Assembly (NCBI GenBank): GCA_905221235.1
Contig: CAJNCJ010000005.1
Coordinates: 1-64,000, forward strand
Direction of reading: 5' to 3'
DNA from: a bacterium
Lineage (GTDB): Bacteria > Bacillota > Bacilli > Lactobacillales > Streptococcaceae
DNA length: 64,000 nt
Shown: positions 40,750-52,755 of the stretch, in pieces
How the letters are laid out: every line of letters begins with the position of its first letter
Numbering within the stretch: position 1 is the first letter of the stretch
The notes under the pieces: model-generated
The model's database searches: none
Told to the model about the DNA's origin: nothing
The model's input: the letters and a program-made list of their open reading frames with translations, nothing else
Program-made: the position numbers and the translations under genes

Positions 40750-42195
40750 TTATTTTCCTTCCATCACATCATTAATTGCAGCCTTGACTGACTCTAAACT
40801 GCTATCACTTATTTCCATCATGTAGAGGTTGCTCTCAGGCATAGCATAGGATGGTAAATCCATCCGCCCTGTTCCTTTAAGATCTTGCGAATTGATCTTA
40901 TACGTTCCACCACTCTCAAGTTGGGCATTGACCAAGTTCATCATGGTTTCAAGTGGCATATTGGTTTGAATCGAATCTTGTAGCCCTTTTATAATACTGT
41001 CATAATTTTTCAAAGCTTCTGTCGAAGTTAACTTTTGCAAAATAGCGACAATGACCTTTTGCTGGTTACGGCCACGATCCCGATCTCCATCTGCCAAAGA
41101 ATAGCGCTCACGCACAAAGCCAAGAGCTTGCTCCGAATCAAGATGAACATTCCCTACAGGAAAGTGAAACTTACCGTGCAATGATGTAAAATCCTGATCA
41201 TTATGAACATCAACCCCACCGAGGAGATCAATCAACTTCAAGAAAGAAGTGAAATTCAAGCGAGCATAATAGTTCAAGTCAATACCGTAGAGATTTTCCA
41301 GTGTATGAATCGAAGCATCTACTCCATAAATCCCTGCATGGGTCAACTTATCTTTTTGGTTGTTGCCTCCATCTGCAATTGGAACATAGGAATCACGAGG
41401 GGTCGTTGTCAAGAGAATCTTTTTAGTTTCGCGATTAACTGTCATAATGATATTGACATCCGAACGAGAAACTGAACTGATTGGACCGTAAGTATCAATT
41501 CCACTGATATAAACGTTGAAACTGTCACCTTTGATATCTTTTGGAGTTTCAACCGTCTTCGTTAATTCTTTGGTATAGATTTTCTTAATTTTTGAAGCAT
41601 AGTCTGGATATTCTGATTCGATAATATTTTCAAAGACACTGTTTAGAATGATTGCCTTTGTATCACCTGCTAGCAAGCTCTTATAGGCTGCAAGATAGGA
41701 GCTGCTTTCTTCGACTGTCAGTTCTTTATTTTGAGTAGCTTTCAGATCATTCATCAACTGTTGAATATTATCCTTATCCGTCCCAGTCGGTCCCGTTACA
41801 CTGGTTACCTGACTGATATTATCAATTGAACTATCTGCTAACACCGCAATACTCATCGAATAATTTGAGTAGTTCGATGTCGCATTCAAGCGACTGGTAA
41901 ATCCAATGAACTGCCCTACAGCAAAGAGAGAAGTACCATTAATCACAATACCCAGTAATAATAAAATCAGTGTCAGATTTTTAACTTTCTTGGACCGAAT
42001 TAAAAAGAAGCACACGATGGCTAAGGCCACAATTAAGACGGTAACTACTATGTTCAGATATCGGAAGGCTAGCATATTGTACTTGAAAATCAAAAACAAT
42101 AAAAAGACTGCTAGTACTGCATAGATAGCCAGCAACCCCCAACTAATCATAATCTTTGTTTTACCCTGACGAGCTCGCTTCGAATATCTACTCAC
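40750..42195 (-). CDS. wzg: Wzg/CpsA LytR-CpsA-Psr family protein
   Basis: This 481-residue LCP protein has three membrane helices in the first 110 residues, an accessory domain (about 120-230) and the LCP domain with [32 protein letters not shown] and [20 protein letters not shown], the Arg/Asp residues that bind the polyprenyl pyrophosphate head. LCP enzymes attach capsule to peptidoglycan. The start is GTG at 42195, with GAGGT eight bases before it; the N-terminus SRYSKRARQ is typical. Confidence 0.95.
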   Translation of the reverse strand: MSRYSKRARQGKTKIMISWGLLAIYAVLAVFLLFLIFKYNMLAFRYLNIVVTVLIVALAIVCFFLIRSKKVKNLTLILLLLGIVINGTSLFAVGQFIGFTSRLNATSNYSNYSMSIAVLADSSIDNISQVTSVTGPTGTDKDNIQQLMNDLKATQNKELTVEESSSYLAAYKSLLAGDTKAIILNSVFENIIESEYPDYASKIKKIYTKELTKTVETPKDIKGDSFNVYISGIDTYGPISSVSRSDVNIIMTVNRETKKILLTTTPRDSYVPIADGGNNQKDKLTHAGIYGVDASIHTLENLYGIDLNYYARLNFTSFLKLIDLLGGVDVHNDQDFTSLHGKFHFPVGNVHLDSEQALGFVRERYSLADGDRDRGRNQQKVIVAILQKLTSTEALKNYDSIIKGLQDSIQTNMPLETMMNLVNAQLESGGTYKINSQDLKGTGRMDLPSYAMPESNLYMMEISDSSLESVKAAINDVMEGK

Positions 42196-42229
42196 GATAT
42201 ACCTCTATTATCAATTTTTATTTCATTTT

Positions 42230-42238
42230 ATTATATCA
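42230..42238 (-). promoter_or_regulatory. capsule operon promoter (extended -10)
   Basis: TGATATAAT on the minus strand, 35 bases before the wzg GTG. No good -35 lies at the ideal spacing; TTTACC is four bases too far. It is the only promoter-like element I see for the 22 kb of co-directional capsule genes. Confidence 0.6.
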
Positions 42239-42357
42239 TAAAAAATACACTTATGGGGTAAATCCACTTGGGTAAGGCGTTTTCATCTTCTTTCCGAAAC
42301 ATTCTTTTTGACTTGCAAACAATTACATCAATAAATTTACTATATAAATATCAAAAC

Positions 42358-42380
42358 AAGGTCCCTTACGGAACCTCGCT
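42358..42380 (-). terminator. hairpin after the AliD-like gene
   Basis: AGGTCCC and GGAACCT pair around TTAC, just after the stop of the lipoprotein gene. The following minus-strand sequence is only moderately T-rich (TTGTTTTG). Read-through into the capsule promoter region is possible. The rest of 42239-42357 is AT-rich and shows nothing else. Confidence 0.5.
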
Positions 42381-42385
42381 CATCA

Positions 42386-44344
42386 TTATTTCACATGATT
42401 TTCTGCTTCTTTTTGAGCTTTTTCGATTGCTTTTTTGCTTTCTTGCTCCCATTTAGTCTTCGCTTCTTCATACTGTTTAGTTGTCACAGTATCTTTTTGC
42501 AGTTTCATGTACTTGTAGTTATTGCCATCACCCTTGATACCGACCAATGAATAACCTCTTGTAAATGGTGTTACTCTAGTTACAGACGCTGTTCCACCAC
42601 TTGACATAGCTGACATGATTAGAGAATTATCAATCATCCAAGCCTGTGCTTCAGCATATTTTTCATAGCGTTTGGCTACATCTTTATTTTCGCTATCCGC
42701 ATCTTTGAGCATCTTGGTATAGGTATCAAGACCCAGACTAGCAATTTTAGCTTTATCTTCCTGAGCATCTAGACCAAAAATCTTGAGGTAGAAGCCATCC
42801 TCTGCATTGAAAGGATTGAGATAAGTTGATGGATCTTGGTAGTCACCTACCCAACCATCAAAGTTCAAATCATAGTCACGATCAGCTGGAGTCGGCGCCA
42901 AGAAGGCTACGTTATTAAAATCATCTGTTGAAAGCTGCTGAACATCAATGATAATGTTATCAGCGCCTAAAACTGACTCAAGGGTCTGCTTAACTGAGTT
43001 CATGCCTGTCACAGCATTTTTACTTGTCTGATCAACCGCCACATCCAAGTGAACTGGGAAGGTCACACCTTGATTTGCCAATTCTTTTTTAGCTTCCGCA
43101 AATTTTGCTTGGGCTTTTTCTTTGTTGAAATAGGCATCCTGAGCATCTGCCAAGTTAATACCTGACCATTCTGTGCCATAGTTGACCAATTTAGAAGCAA
43201 CTACTTCTCCAAAAGTCTTGTCTCCAACTTGGACAAATGTTGGAGGTACTAGGGTGTTACGAAGGGTCTTGCTTGCTGCTTCTTCCCCATTTGACTGAGC
43301 AGAATAGGCTGTGCGGTCCAAGGCAAAGTTCACTGCTTGGCGGAAGTTTTTGTTCAAGACAGCTGTCTCAGTTGACTTCTTCTGCTCATCTGTCGTTTTA
43401 GCAGTGTGATTGTAGGCCTTACGGTTGACGTTGAAATTGAAATACCAAGAAGTCTTGTCCTGCAAGCTATAAACGATATTATCCTTATATTTTTCCTTGG
43501 TCTTGGCGAAGTTAGAACTATTTGGATAAACCCCAGCGATTGAATAAGCTCCACTTTCAAAGTTACGGATGGTCAATTCTTGGTCTGAACCATCAAAGTA
43601 AGCCAATTTCACGTGTTCAATTGATACTTTGTCATGATCGTAGTAATGCGGATTTTTCACATATTCGATCGATGATTTTGATGTGAAATCTTTTAACAAA
43701 TAAGGTCCGCTGTAGAGAATACTATCTGGAGATAGGGTACCAAAATCTTTCCCTTTTGAGTTTAAAAACTCTTCGTTGACTGGGAAAAGAATACTGTTGG
43801 TTGTTTTTGAATTCCAATATGGTTCTGGGCGTGCCAAAGTATACTCAACAGTCTGGTCGTCGATTGCCTTCACCCCAACCTTAGAAAAATCAGAATCCAC
43901 TCCTGTAATATAATCATTCAAGCCCTTGATTGAATTTTGAATCAGGTCAACGGCCTGTGATTTATTGTCCACTGCGTACTTGATCCCTGTCACAAAATCT
44001 TGTGCCTTGACTGGTGCGTACTCTTCACCATCAGCCGTGAACCATTTGGCATCTTTTCTCAATTTATAGGTATAAGTCAGACCGTCGCTTGAAACAGACC
44101 AGTCTTCCGCCAAAGATGGAACTAGGTTTCCGTGGTTGTCATTTTCAAGCAAGCCATCAACTAGGTTGGTTATAATCGACGTATTATCAGCGTAGTAGTC
44201 TAATAAATAGTTAAATGTAGTTGGATTTCCACTAAAGGTTGATGAGTAAGTTTTTGTATCTGAACCTGATTGTCCGCAAGCAGCTAAAAGCAAAGCAACC
44301 GCAAAGGTCAGGCCTGCACTAAGGACACGCTTTTTTGTATTCAT
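42386..44344 (-). CDS. aliD: AliB-like oligopeptide-binding lipoprotein (AliD position)
   Basis: This 652-residue SBP family 5 lipoprotein has a signal peptide with lipobox ALLLAACGQSG (Cys near residue 23). It shares segments with AliA: DGLTYTYKLRKDAKWFTADG, ILYSGPYLLKDF, DGWVGDYQDPSTYLNPF. The position next to a sister gene and dexB corresponds to AliB-like ORF 2 (AliD) of non-capsulated pneumococci and S. mitis; the name is by position and similarity. These proteins bind specific peptides and can affect competence and colonisation. It has its own promoter and AAAGGAG before the start. Confidence 0.85.
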   Translation of the reverse strand: MNTKKRVLSAGLTFAVALLLAACGQSGSDTKTYSSTFSGNPTTFNYLLDYYADNTSIITNLVDGLLENDNHGNLVPSLAEDWSVSSDGLTYTYKLRKDAKWFTADGEEYAPVKAQDFVTGIKYAVDNKSQAVDLIQNSIKGLNDYITGVDSDFSKVGVKAIDDQTVEYTLARPEPYWNSKTTNSILFPVNEEFLNSKGKDFGTLSPDSILYSGPYLLKDFTSKSSIEYVKNPHYYDHDKVSIEHVKLAYFDGSDQELTIRNFESGAYSIAGVYPNSSNFAKTKEKYKDNIVYSLQDKTSWYFNFNVNRKAYNHTAKTTDEQKKSTETAVLNKNFRQAVNFALDRTAYSAQSNGEEAASKTLRNTLVPPTFVQVGDKTFGEVVASKLVNYGTEWSGINLADAQDAYFNKEKAQAKFAEAKKELANQGVTFPVHLDVAVDQTSKNAVTGMNSVKQTLESVLGADNIIIDVQQLSTDDFNNVAFLAPTPADRDYDLNFDGWVGDYQDPSTYLNPFNAEDGFYLKIFGLDAQEDKAKIASLGLDTYTKMLKDADSENKDVAKRYEKYAEAQAWMIDNSLIMSAMSSGGTASVTRVTPFTRGYSLVGIKGDGNNYKYMKLQKDTVTTKQYEEAKTKWEQESKKAIEKAQKEAENHVK

Positions 44345-44383
44345 CTTCTTTCTCCTTTATGTTAGTTTTTATAACATAAGTTT

Positions 44384-44412
44384 ATTTTACCAAAATAGCA
44401 AGCATTTGTAAA
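44384..44412 (-). promoter_or_regulatory. promoter of the AliD-like gene
   Basis: TTTACA (44407-44412), 17 bases, TAAAAT (44384-44389), with TGG before the -10 (extended -10 type). It lies 40 bases before the start codon. Confidence 0.75.
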
Positions 44413-44456
44413 GTTAATTGAATTTTGAGAATGAAAGTTTATAAACTTTCGTCATA

Positions 44457-44500
44457 AAAAAACAAAGGATTTCTGTCTTTCATACAGTCCTCCCTTGTTT
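44457..44500 (-). terminator. terminator after the AliC-like gene
   Basis: On the minus strand AAACAAGG and CCTTTGTTT form the base of a stem with an inner ACTGTATGAAAGACAG hairpin, followed by seven T. Confidence 0.7.
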
Positions 44501-44546
44501 TTATACGGTTTATTGACTAAGAAACATCTACAAAATAAGCCTAGAC

Positions 44547-46514
44547 TCATTTTATGTGTTTTTCTAAATCCTTTTGATACTGAGCATTAGATTCTAGTTT
44601 TTCCTTTTGCCACTTTTTAAGAGCCGCCTCATACTCTTTAGTTGTCACGATATCATTTTGAAGTTGCATACCTTTAAAAATAAATGGATCTCCCTTAATA
44701 CCGACCTGTGAATAAGCTTTGGTAAATGGAACAGTACGACTAACCATAGGAGAGCCACCTGAAGAAGCAACTGGAATAAGAAGTGAACTATCAGTAACCC
44801 AAGCCTGTGCTTTGGCATACTTTTCGTATCGTTTATCAAGATTACTTGTCTCAGATGCAGCATCATCCAAGAGCTTCTTGTATTCATCCAAGCCAACTTT
44901 CGCCATGACTTCAGGATCCTTGCCCTTTGTTATACCTAGATGTTTCAAGGCAGAACCCTTCTTAGCATCTAAAATATTGAGATAGGTTGCTGGATCTTGA
45001 TAATCTGGTCCCCAACCAGTTCCGTTCAAATCATAATCTTTTTGGGTTGGAACTTTAGCTTGAGAAGTAATACTTTCCTTCTCATTATCCGTCATTTGAA
45101 GAACATCTATAATTACATTCTCAGTTCCCAATGTTTCTTCAATCGATTGTTTTAATGAATTTGTCTGTTGAACTGCAACTACATCTGTCTGTTCTACTGG
45201 TACATCCAAATGAATCGGGAAACTTACTCCCTTAGATTGCAATTCTGTTTTCGCTTTTTCAAATGTAGACTTGGCCTTTGTTGGATTGTAAATTGTATCT
45301 TTGCCATCTGTGAGAGTCACATCTTTCCATTGCTCTCCATATTTCAGCAGTTCATCCTGAGCCAGCTGTCCGAAGGTCTTCCCAGCTACTTGAACATAGT
45401 TATCTGGCACTAGACTATTACGAATAATCTTATCCGCACCTTCTTCACCATTTAATTGAGCTGTATAGGCGTGGCGATTAAATGCAAAATTAAGAGCCTG
45501 ACGGAAGTTCTTATTGAGAAGAGCTTCTTTTGTTGATGTTTTTTGTGACTCATCTGTTTTAGCTGTTTTATTATAGGATTGACGATTTACGTTAACGGTA
45601 AGATAATAACTTGTTGCCTCTTGTGGACTATAGACAATCTTATCACCGTATTCCTTTTTAGTTGATTCAAAGTTTGAGCTTGCTGGAAAGAGACGAGCAG
45701 TTGTATAGGCACCTTGTGTAAAGCTACGAATTAAGGATTCTTGGTCTGATCCATCATAGAATGTTAATTTTACATTATCAATTTTGACATTTTCCTTATC
45801 CCAATAGTTAGGATTTTTTTCATATTCAATCACAGATTTAGAAATCAAGGACTTCAAAAAATATGGACCATTGTAAAGAATACTTGATGGAGTTGGCGCT
45901 CCGTAATCCTTACCTGTTGCATTCAAAAATTCTTCATTAACTGGAAGCATCGTTGCAGTGGTTATTTTTGAATTCCAAAAACTTTCCGGTTTATTAAGCG
46001 TATATTCTACTGTATAATCATCAAGAGCTTTCACACCTACAGTTGAGAAATCGTTTGTCTCACCACTGACATAAGCCTCCAATCCTTTGATAGATTTCTC
46101 AACCAAAGAAAGACCATCGGACTTTCCATCTGCTGCATGTTTCAGACCTGTGACAAAATCCTGAGCCTTAACTTCCGCATACTCTTCTCCTTCTGAAGTA
46201 TACCACTTCACACCTTTACGAAGTTTGTAAGTATAAGTCAAGCCATCTTTAGAAACTGACCAATCCTCTGCTAGAGAAGGAATGAGATTCCCATATTTAT
46301 CATTCTCTAAAAGACCGTCGACAACATTACCTATTACGTCAGAAGTTGAACTTTTACTTGTAACGCTATAATCCAAGGATGATGGATCAACGGCATAAAC
46401 ATAAGAAAATGTTTTGGGAGCATTTGCATTCTTTTCGCTTTTCCCACAAGCTGTTAAAAGAATGGCAGTACTCAAGGTCACTCCTGCTCCTAAAATCCAC
46501 TTTTTAGATTGCAT
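44547..46514 (-). CDS. aliC: AliB-like oligopeptide-binding lipoprotein (AliC position)
   Basis: This 655-residue SBP family 5 lipoprotein has a signal peptide and lipobox AILLTACGKSE (Cys near 23). It is a paralogue of the neighbouring gene and of aliA: DGLTYTYKLRKGVKWYTSEG, ILYNGPYFLKSL, GTGWGPDYQDPATYLNIL. It lies next to dexB, the place of AliB-like ORF 1 (AliC). AAGGAG precedes the ATG. Promoter and a CodY-like site lie upstream. It should deliver peptides to the shared Ami permease, since no permease genes are nearby. Confidence 0.86.
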   Translation of the reverse strand: MQSKKWILGAGVTLSTAILLTACGKSEKNANAPKTFSYVYAVDPSSLDYSVTSKSSTSDVIGNVVDGLLENDKYGNLIPSLAEDWSVSKDGLTYTYKLRKGVKWYTSEGEEYAEVKAQDFVTGLKHAADGKSDGLSLVEKSIKGLEAYVSGETNDFSTVGVKALDDYTVEYTLNKPESFWNSKITTATMLPVNEEFLNATGKDYGAPTPSSILYNGPYFLKSLISKSVIEYEKNPNYWDKENVKIDNVKLTFYDGSDQESLIRSFTQGAYTTARLFPASSNFESTKKEYGDKIVYSPQEATSYYLTVNVNRQSYNKTAKTDESQKTSTKEALLNKNFRQALNFAFNRHAYTAQLNGEEGADKIIRNSLVPDNYVQVAGKTFGQLAQDELLKYGEQWKDVTLTDGKDTIYNPTKAKSTFEKAKTELQSKGVSFPIHLDVPVEQTDVVAVQQTNSLKQSIEETLGTENVIIDVLQMTDNEKESITSQAKVPTQKDYDLNGTGWGPDYQDPATYLNILDAKKGSALKHLGITKGKDPEVMAKVGLDEYKKLLDDAASETSNLDKRYEKYAKAQAWVTDSSLLIPVASSGGSPMVSRTVPFTKAYSQVGIKGDPFIFKGMQLQNDIVTTKEYEAALKKWQKEKLESNAQYQKDLEKHIK

Positions 46515-46545
46515 AGATAATCTCCTTCAAAATAGTATTTTCACT

Positions 46546-46573
46546 ATTATACCCTATTTTTTTACAAATGCAA
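46546..46573 (-). promoter_or_regulatory. promoter of the AliC-like gene
   Basis: TTGCAT (46568-46573), 16 bases, TATAAT (46546-46551) on the minus strand, 32 bases before the start codon. Confidence 0.7.
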
Positions 46574-46586
46574 GAGCTTTTGACAG

Positions 46587-46601
46587 ATTTTTTAGAAAAT
46601 T
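46587..46601. promoter_or_regulatory. CodY-box-like site upstream of the AliC-like gene
   Basis: On the minus strand AATTTTCTAAAAAAT matches the CodY consensus AATTTTCWGAAAATT at 13 of 15 positions by my count. It lies just upstream of the -35, in the same relation to the promoter as the site before aliA. Confidence 0.45.
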
Positions 46602-46639
46602 CTAACAAATGTTTTTAAAAGAGTTTTTTACACAACTTT

Positions 46640-46673
46640 TAGCAAAAAACCTCAAGCTCTAAGGCTCAAGGTT
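46640..46673 (-). terminator. dexB terminator
   Basis: On the minus strand AACCTTGAGC pairs with GCTTGAGGTT (two G-U pairs) around CTTAGA, followed by six T. Confidence 0.75.
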
Positions 46674-46681
46674 CTCACTTT

Positions 46682-48301
<1,620 letters not shown>

Positions 48302-48326
48302 TCATTATTTTAATAATCTATAGTCT

Positions 48327-48355
48327 ATGATAGCGCTTTTGGGAATTTTGTGCAA
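48327..48355 (-). promoter_or_regulatory. dexB promoter
   Basis: TTGCAC (48350-48355), 17 bases, TATCAT (48327-48332) on the minus strand, about 35 bases before the ATG. Confidence 0.72.
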
Positions 48356-48364
48356 GCGTTTGCC
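48351..48364 (-). promoter_or_regulatory. cre site for CcpA overlapping the dexB -35
   Basis: GGCAAACGCTTGCA on the minus strand fits the cre consensus TGNAANCGNTNNCA at all but the first defined position. It overlaps five bases of the -35, which suggests repression by CcpA when preferred sugars are present. Confidence 0.75.
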
Positions 48365-48424
48365 TAATCTTTTTGATTCCTTTTTTAACTCCATAGTTTC
48401 CTAACTTACAATTTTTTATTATAA

Positions 48425-48430
48425 TAGAGG
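48425..48430 (+). promoter_or_regulatory. -10 of the DUF1846 gene
   Basis: A TATAAT hexamer lies in TTATTATAATAGAGG shortly before the gene, near 48420-48430. The -35 position is weak (TTTCCT). The coordinates are given to within a few bases. Confidence 0.4.
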
Positions 48431-48444
48431 TCAGAGGTAAAAAA

Positions 48445-49929
48445 ATGAAAAAACAAGCTTTTAGTTCTGAACAATATTTGAATCTACAACGCGACCACAT
48501 TTTGGAGCGCATTAATCAATTTGACGGCAAGCTCTACTTGGAGTTTGGTGGTAAAATGTTAGAAGATTTCCACGCTGCTCGTGTCCTTCCTGGTTATGAG
48601 CCTGACAACAAAATCAAGCTCTTGCAAGAATTGAAAGAGCAGGTTGAGGTTGTGATTGCCATTAATGCGAGCAACATCGAGCATTCTAAAGCACGTGGTG
48701 ACTTGGGCATTTCTTATGACCAAGAAGTTCTTCGCTTGATTGATAAATTCAATGAATTGGGAATTTTTGTCGGCTCAGTGGTCATCACACAGTACGCTGG
48801 CCAACCAGCCGCAGATGCCTTCCGCAACCAACTTGAAAAAAACGGGATTGATTCTTATCTTCATTATCCAATCAAAGGATATCCAACAGATATGGATCAC
48901 ATCATTTCCCCAGAAGGTATGGGGAAAAACGACTACATCAAAACCAGTCGCAACTTAATTGTCGTAACAGCTCCTGGACCTGGTTCTGGAAAATTGGCAA
49001 CTTGTATGTCCAATATGTACCACGACCAAATCAATGGTATCAAGTCTGGTTACGCTAAATTCGAAACCTTCCCAGTCTGGAATCTTCCCCTTCATCACCC
49101 TGTTAACTTGGCCTACGAGGCTGCCACAGCTGACCTTGACGATGTCAACATGATTGACCCCTTCCATCTCCAAACCTATGGAGAAACCACTGTCAACTAC
49201 AACCGTGATATCGAAATCTTCCCAGTGCTCAAGCGCATGTTAGAACGTATCCTTGGTGAATCTCCATACGCTTCACCGACAGACATGGGTGTCAACATGG
49301 TTGGCTTCGCTATTACAGATGACGAGGCTGCTGTCGAAGCTTCTAAACAAGAAATCATCCGCCGTTACTATCAAACTGTTCTTGATTTTAAAGCCGAAAA
49401 AGTTGGCGAAGCGGCTGTCAAGAAAATTGAGTTGCTCATGAATGACCTCGGCATCACACCTGCAGACCGTAAGGTTGCTGTTGTTGCCCGTCAAAAGGCA
49501 GAAGAAACTGGCGGACCAGCCCTAGCTCTTGAATTGCCAACTGGGGAAATTGTCACTGGTAAAAACTCTGAGCTCTTTGGCCCTACAGCCGCTGCCTTGA
49601 TCAACGCCATCAAGAAATCAGCTGACATCGCTAAAGAAGTAAAACTAATCGAACCTGAACTTGTCAAGCCAATCCAAGGTCTTAAAATCGATCATCTAGG
49701 TAGCCGCAATCCACGCCTGCATTCAAATGAAATTTTGATTGCACTGGCTATCACAGCTACAGAAAATTCTGATGCTGCTCGTGCTATGGAAGAGCTTGGC
49801 AACCTCAAAGGAAGCGAAGCCCACTCAACCATCATCTTGACAGATGAAGACAAGAATGTCCTTCGCAAATTGGGTATCAATGTAACCTTTGATCCTTATT
49901 ACCAATACGATCGCTTGTATCGTAAGTAA
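48445..49929 (+). CDS. DUF1846 family protein
   Basis: This 494-residue protein belongs to DUF1846, a conserved Firmicute family of uncertain role. Recognisable stretches are [20 protein letters not shown] near residues 27-46, [37 protein letters not shown] and [20 protein letters not shown], the last looking like a nucleotide-binding loop. Structures in the family show a Rossmann-like fold. It sits between dexB and luxS, as in pneumococcus. No function is assigned here. Confidence 0.85.
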   Translation: MKKQAFSSEQYLNLQRDHILERINQFDGKLYLEFGGKMLEDFHAARVLPGYEPDNKIKLLQELKEQVEVVIAINASNIEHSKARGDLGISYDQEVLRLIDKFNELGIFVGSVVITQYAGQPAADAFRNQLEKNGIDSYLHYPIKGYPTDMDHIISPEGMGKNDYIKTSRNLIVVTAPGPGSGKLATCMSNMYHDQINGIKSGYAKFETFPVWNLPLHHPVNLAYEAATADLDDVNMIDPFHLQTYGETTVNYNRDIEIFPVLKRMLERILGESPYASPTDMGVNMVGFAITDDEAAVEASKQEIIRRYYQTVLDFKAEKVGEAAVKKIELLMNDLGITPADRKVAVVARQKAEETGGPALALELPTGEIVTGKNSELFGPTAAALINAIKKSADIAKEVKLIEPELVKPIQGLKIDHLGSRNPRLHSNEILIALAITATENSDAARAMEELGNLKGSEAHSTIILTDEDKNVLRKLGINVTFDPYYQYDRLYRK

Positions 49930-49935
49930 AGATTT

Positions 49936-49966
49936 GAACCTCTCCACTATCGGAGAGGTTTTCTCT
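49936..49966 (+). terminator. terminator of the DUF1846 gene
   Basis: AACCTCTCC pairs with GGAGAGGTT around ACTATC, followed by TTTCT. Confidence 0.82.
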
Positions 49967-49987
49967 CTGTCTCAATATCCCCCTTTA

Positions 49988-49997
49988 TGGTATAATG
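49988..49997 (+). promoter_or_regulatory. luxS promoter (extended -10)
   Basis: TGGTATAAT lies about 28 bases before the luxS ATG, an extended -10 element. No clear -35 is seen. Confidence 0.6.
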
Positions 49998-50023
49998 AAA
50001 GAAGAAAACTGAAAGGAACAACC

Positions 50024-50506
50024 ATGTCAAAAGAAGTTATTGTTGAAAGTTTTGAACTTGACCACACCATTGTTAAAGCGCCCTATGTCCGCTTGATTGG
50101 GGAAGAAACAGGGCCAAAGGGAGACATCATCTCCAATTATGATATTCGCTTGGTGCAGCCAAACGAAGACTCGATCCCTACCGCTGGCCTTCACACTATC
50201 GAGCACCTCTTGGCAAAACTCATCCGTACCCGCATTGACGGTATGATTGACTGTTCACCATTTGGCTGTCGCACAGGCTTCCACATGATTATGTGGGGAC
50301 GCCATACCAGCGCCGAGATTGCGGCTGTCATCAAGGATTCGCTCAAGGAAATCGCTGAAACCACTACTTGGGAAGATGTCCCAGGAACAACCATCGAATC
50401 TTGCGGAAATTACAAGGACCACAGCCTCTTTTCTGCCAAAGAATGGGCGAAACTCATCTTGGAACAAGGAATCTCAGATGATGCCTTTGAACGCCATGTG
50501 ATTTAA
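50024..50506 (+). CDS. luxS: S-ribosylhomocysteine lyase
   Basis: This 160-residue metalloenzyme cleaves S-ribosylhomocysteine to homocysteine and DPD, the precursor of autoinducer AI-2. The metal ligands HTIEH are near residues 54-58 and the catalytic Cys is in [10 protein letters not shown]; a further ligand Cys is in [12 protein letters not shown] start it at [10 protein letters not shown] (50024) with GAAAGGAAC upstream; earlier in-frame codons lie before the promoter. Confidence 0.97.
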   Translation: MSKEVIVESFELDHTIVKAPYVRLIGEETGPKGDIISNYDIRLVQPNEDSIPTAGLHTIEHLLAKLIRTRIDGMIDCSPFGCRTGFHMIMWGRHTSAEIAAVIKDSLKEIAETTTWEDVPGTTIESCGNYKDHSLFSAKEWAKLILEQGISDDAFERHVI

Positions 50507-50510
50507 ACGT

Positions 50511-50550
50511 AAAAAAGGAACCAGTTTTTTCAGCTGGTTCCTTCTTTTTC
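50511..50550. terminator. bidirectional terminator between luxS and clpL
   Basis: GGAACCAG pairs with CTGGTTCC, with A-rich sequence on one side and T-rich on the other, so it can end both convergent transcripts. Confidence 0.88.
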
Positions 50551-50567
50551 ATTCTCAAAATTCTGTC

Positions 50568-52673
50568 TTAGGCTTTTTCACGAATAACTAAACCACCATC
50601 TTCCATATCTGCTTCTAGGTGTTTGGCATCTAGGTGATCCAAATGGAAGTCTGTCACCTTATCACGAATTTGTTGTTCAACCACGCGACGGAGAGGGCGA
50701 ACACCCATGACTTCATCATAGCCTTCTTCTGTGATATAGTCTTTAGCTGCTTGGCTAACTTCCAAATCAATGTCTTTCTTAGCCAAGGTTTGGTTGACTT
50801 CAGCCAACATCAAGTCCACAATCTTAGAAAGGTCTTCCTTATTCAAGTGTGAGAACTCGATAACTGCGTTAAAGCGGTTAAGGAACTCTGGACGGAAGAA
50901 TGGTTTCAAACGATCCATCAACTCTGGTTTATCCGCATCTTCTGTCAAGTTGGCTTCATAGCCAAATCCAGCATTTGATGTTGCGATAATAACAGTGTTC
51001 TTGAAATTCACCGTATTTCCTTGACCATCTGTCAAACGACCGTCATCCAAGACCTGAAGGAGTAGGGTGATTACTTGAGGATCAGCCTTTTCAATTTCAT
51101 CCAAGAGAATGATAGAGTAAGGATTGCGACGAACACGTTCTGTTAAGGTATTGCTATTGTCATCATAACCCACATAACCTGCTGTTGTACCGATTAGCTT
51201 AGATACGGCTGTTCGGTCACTGTATTCAGACATATCCAAACGGATAATCGCGTCCTTGGTTCCAAACATATCGAGAGCCAATTGTTTAGCAAGTTCTGTC
51301 TTACCGACCCCAGTTGGTCCTACAAAGAGGAAGCTACCGATTGGGCGATTGCCTTCATCGAAACCAGCACGGTTACGACGGATTGCACGAGCTACAGCTT
51401 CAACTGCCTTATCTTGGCCGATCACCTTGTGCTCCAATCGATGAGCCATATCTTTCAAACGTTCGATGTCTGATGCTCCCATTTGTGAAACCGGGATACC
51501 CGTCATTCGTTCTACAGATTCAGCCACATCGTTGACACTTGCAGTCACTTTCATATCTTCTGTGTGGTTTTCGATTTTCTTTTCCAATTCTGCAATGCGT
51601 GTTTTATAGTTTAGGGCTGCTTCAAAATCTTCTGCTTCAACTGCTTTTTCTTGCTTGTCTTTTTCTGCCTCGATTTCCCGTTCAACAGCATGTACATCTG
51701 TTACAGGATGTTGAGCTGCCAAGTGAGCTGCCGTTACATCGACAAGGTCAATAGCCTTATCGGGCAAACTACGTTGAGGAATATACTGAACAGAATAATC
51801 CACTGCTGCTTTCAAAACCTCGTCTGGCAAGATGACATTGTGGTGTTGTTGATAAAGGTCACGAATTCCTTGAAGGATTTTAAAGGTATTCTCTGCTGAA
51901 GGAGCATTGACCTTGACTTCGTTGAAACGACGAGCAAGAGCTGCATTCTTCAAGATGGTGTTACGGTATTCGTCTTGAGTTGTCGCTCCAATAACGGTCA
52001 ATTCACCACGAGAGAGGGCCGGCTTGAGAATATCCGCAAGCCCTTTAGAACCACTATCTCCACCAGTGCTACCAGCACCGAGAATTTGGTGAATTTCATC
52101 AAAGAAGAGGATAATATTCCCTGCTTCTTTCACTTCATTGACTAGGTTTTGGACGTTTTCTTCAAAGCTACCACGGTATTGAGTACCAGCCTCAAGACCT
52201 GAGATATCAATAGAAATAATTTCCTTGTTCTTAATGGCAGCTGGAACATCGCCATTCACAATGGCTTGTGCTAGGCCTTCGACAACGGCTGTCTTACCAA
52301 CACCTGCATCTCCGACAAGTACAGGATTGTTCTTGGTACGACGTGAAAGGATTTCAGATGTTTCTTGAATTTCTTTGTTTCGTCCGATAACAGGATCCAA
52401 CTTGCCTTCACGCGCTTCTGCTGTCAAGTTACGACCGAGTTTAGCAAGGACACCATCTTGTTTCATACCTGAAGTCTGTTGTTGCATTTGTCCATCAGTT
52501 TCTGCATTTCCTGGCAATTGACCAGTTGCACGATAATGAGCAAATTCTTCAGGTGTCACTTCACGTCCATTAATCAAGTAGCGACGGTTTTCAGAACTGT
52601 ATCCTCGCATACCACCCATCAATTGGTTAAATAAATCATCCATGTTGTTAAAATTATTAAAGTTGTTGTTCAT
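50568..52673 (-). CDS. clpL: ClpL, Clp/Hsp100 chaperone ATPase
   Basis: This 701-residue AAA+ protein has two ATPase domains: Walker [14 protein letters not shown] near residues 121-133 and [12 protein letters not shown] near 447-458, a middle coiled region (about 325-370) and a C-terminal D2-small domain. The N-terminus is short and Asn/Met-rich ([20 protein letters not shown]), without a Clp-N domain, as is typical of ClpL. It is a heat-inducible chaperone without ClpP-binding role. CtsR-type operators lie upstream, and the leader holds a small ORF and a BOX element. Confidence 0.95.
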   Translation of the reverse strand: MNNNFNNFNNMDDLFNQLMGGMRGYSSENRRYLINGREVTPEEFAHYRATGQLPGNAETDGQMQQQTSGMKQDGVLAKLGRNLTAEAREGKLDPVIGRNKEIQETSEILSRRTKNNPVLVGDAGVGKTAVVEGLAQAIVNGDVPAAIKNKEIISIDISGLEAGTQYRGSFEENVQNLVNEVKEAGNIILFFDEIHQILGAGSTGGDSGSKGLADILKPALSRGELTVIGATTQDEYRNTILKNAALARRFNEVKVNAPSAENTFKILQGIRDLYQQHHNVILPDEVLKAAVDYSVQYIPQRSLPDKAIDLVDVTAAHLAAQHPVTDVHAVEREIEAEKDKQEKAVEAEDFEAALNYKTRIAELEKKIENHTEDMKVTASVNDVAESVERMTGIPVSQMGASDIERLKDMAHRLEHKVIGQDKAVEAVARAIRRNRAGFDEGNRPIGSFLFVGPTGVGKTELAKQLALDMFGTKDAIIRLDMSEYSDRTAVSKLIGTTAGYVGYDDNSNTLTERVRRNPYSIILLDEIEKADPQVITLLLQVLDDGRLTDGQGNTVNFKNTVIIATSNAGFGYEANLTEDADKPELMDRLKPFFRPEFLNRFNAVIEFSHLNKEDLSKIVDLMLAEVNQTLAKKDIDLEVSQAAKDYITEEGYDEVMGVRPLRRVVEQQIRDKVTDFHLDHLDAKHLEADMEDGGLVIREKA

Positions 52674-52715
52674 ATTCTTTACCTCTTTTTGTTTACTTAG
52701 TTATAATTACTGATA

Positions 52716-52731
52716 TTGACTATCTTTGACC
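52716..52731 (-). promoter_or_regulatory. second CtsR-like site in the clpL leader
   Basis: GGTCAAAGATAGTCAA on the minus strand fits the CtsR direct repeat (RGTCAAA-NAN-RGTCAAA) apart from the last base. It lies 43 bases before the clpL start codon. There is a TATAAC just downstream but no good -35, so whether a second promoter exists here is unclear. Confidence 0.55.
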
Positions 52732-52755
52732 TTTATTTTAAAAAATTTAGACTAG

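Noticed and set aside
45419..45426. TACGAATA, the late competence (ComX) box; also at 48010-48017
   Set aside because: Both lie in the middle of coding sequences (AliC-like gene and dexB) with no gene starting after them.
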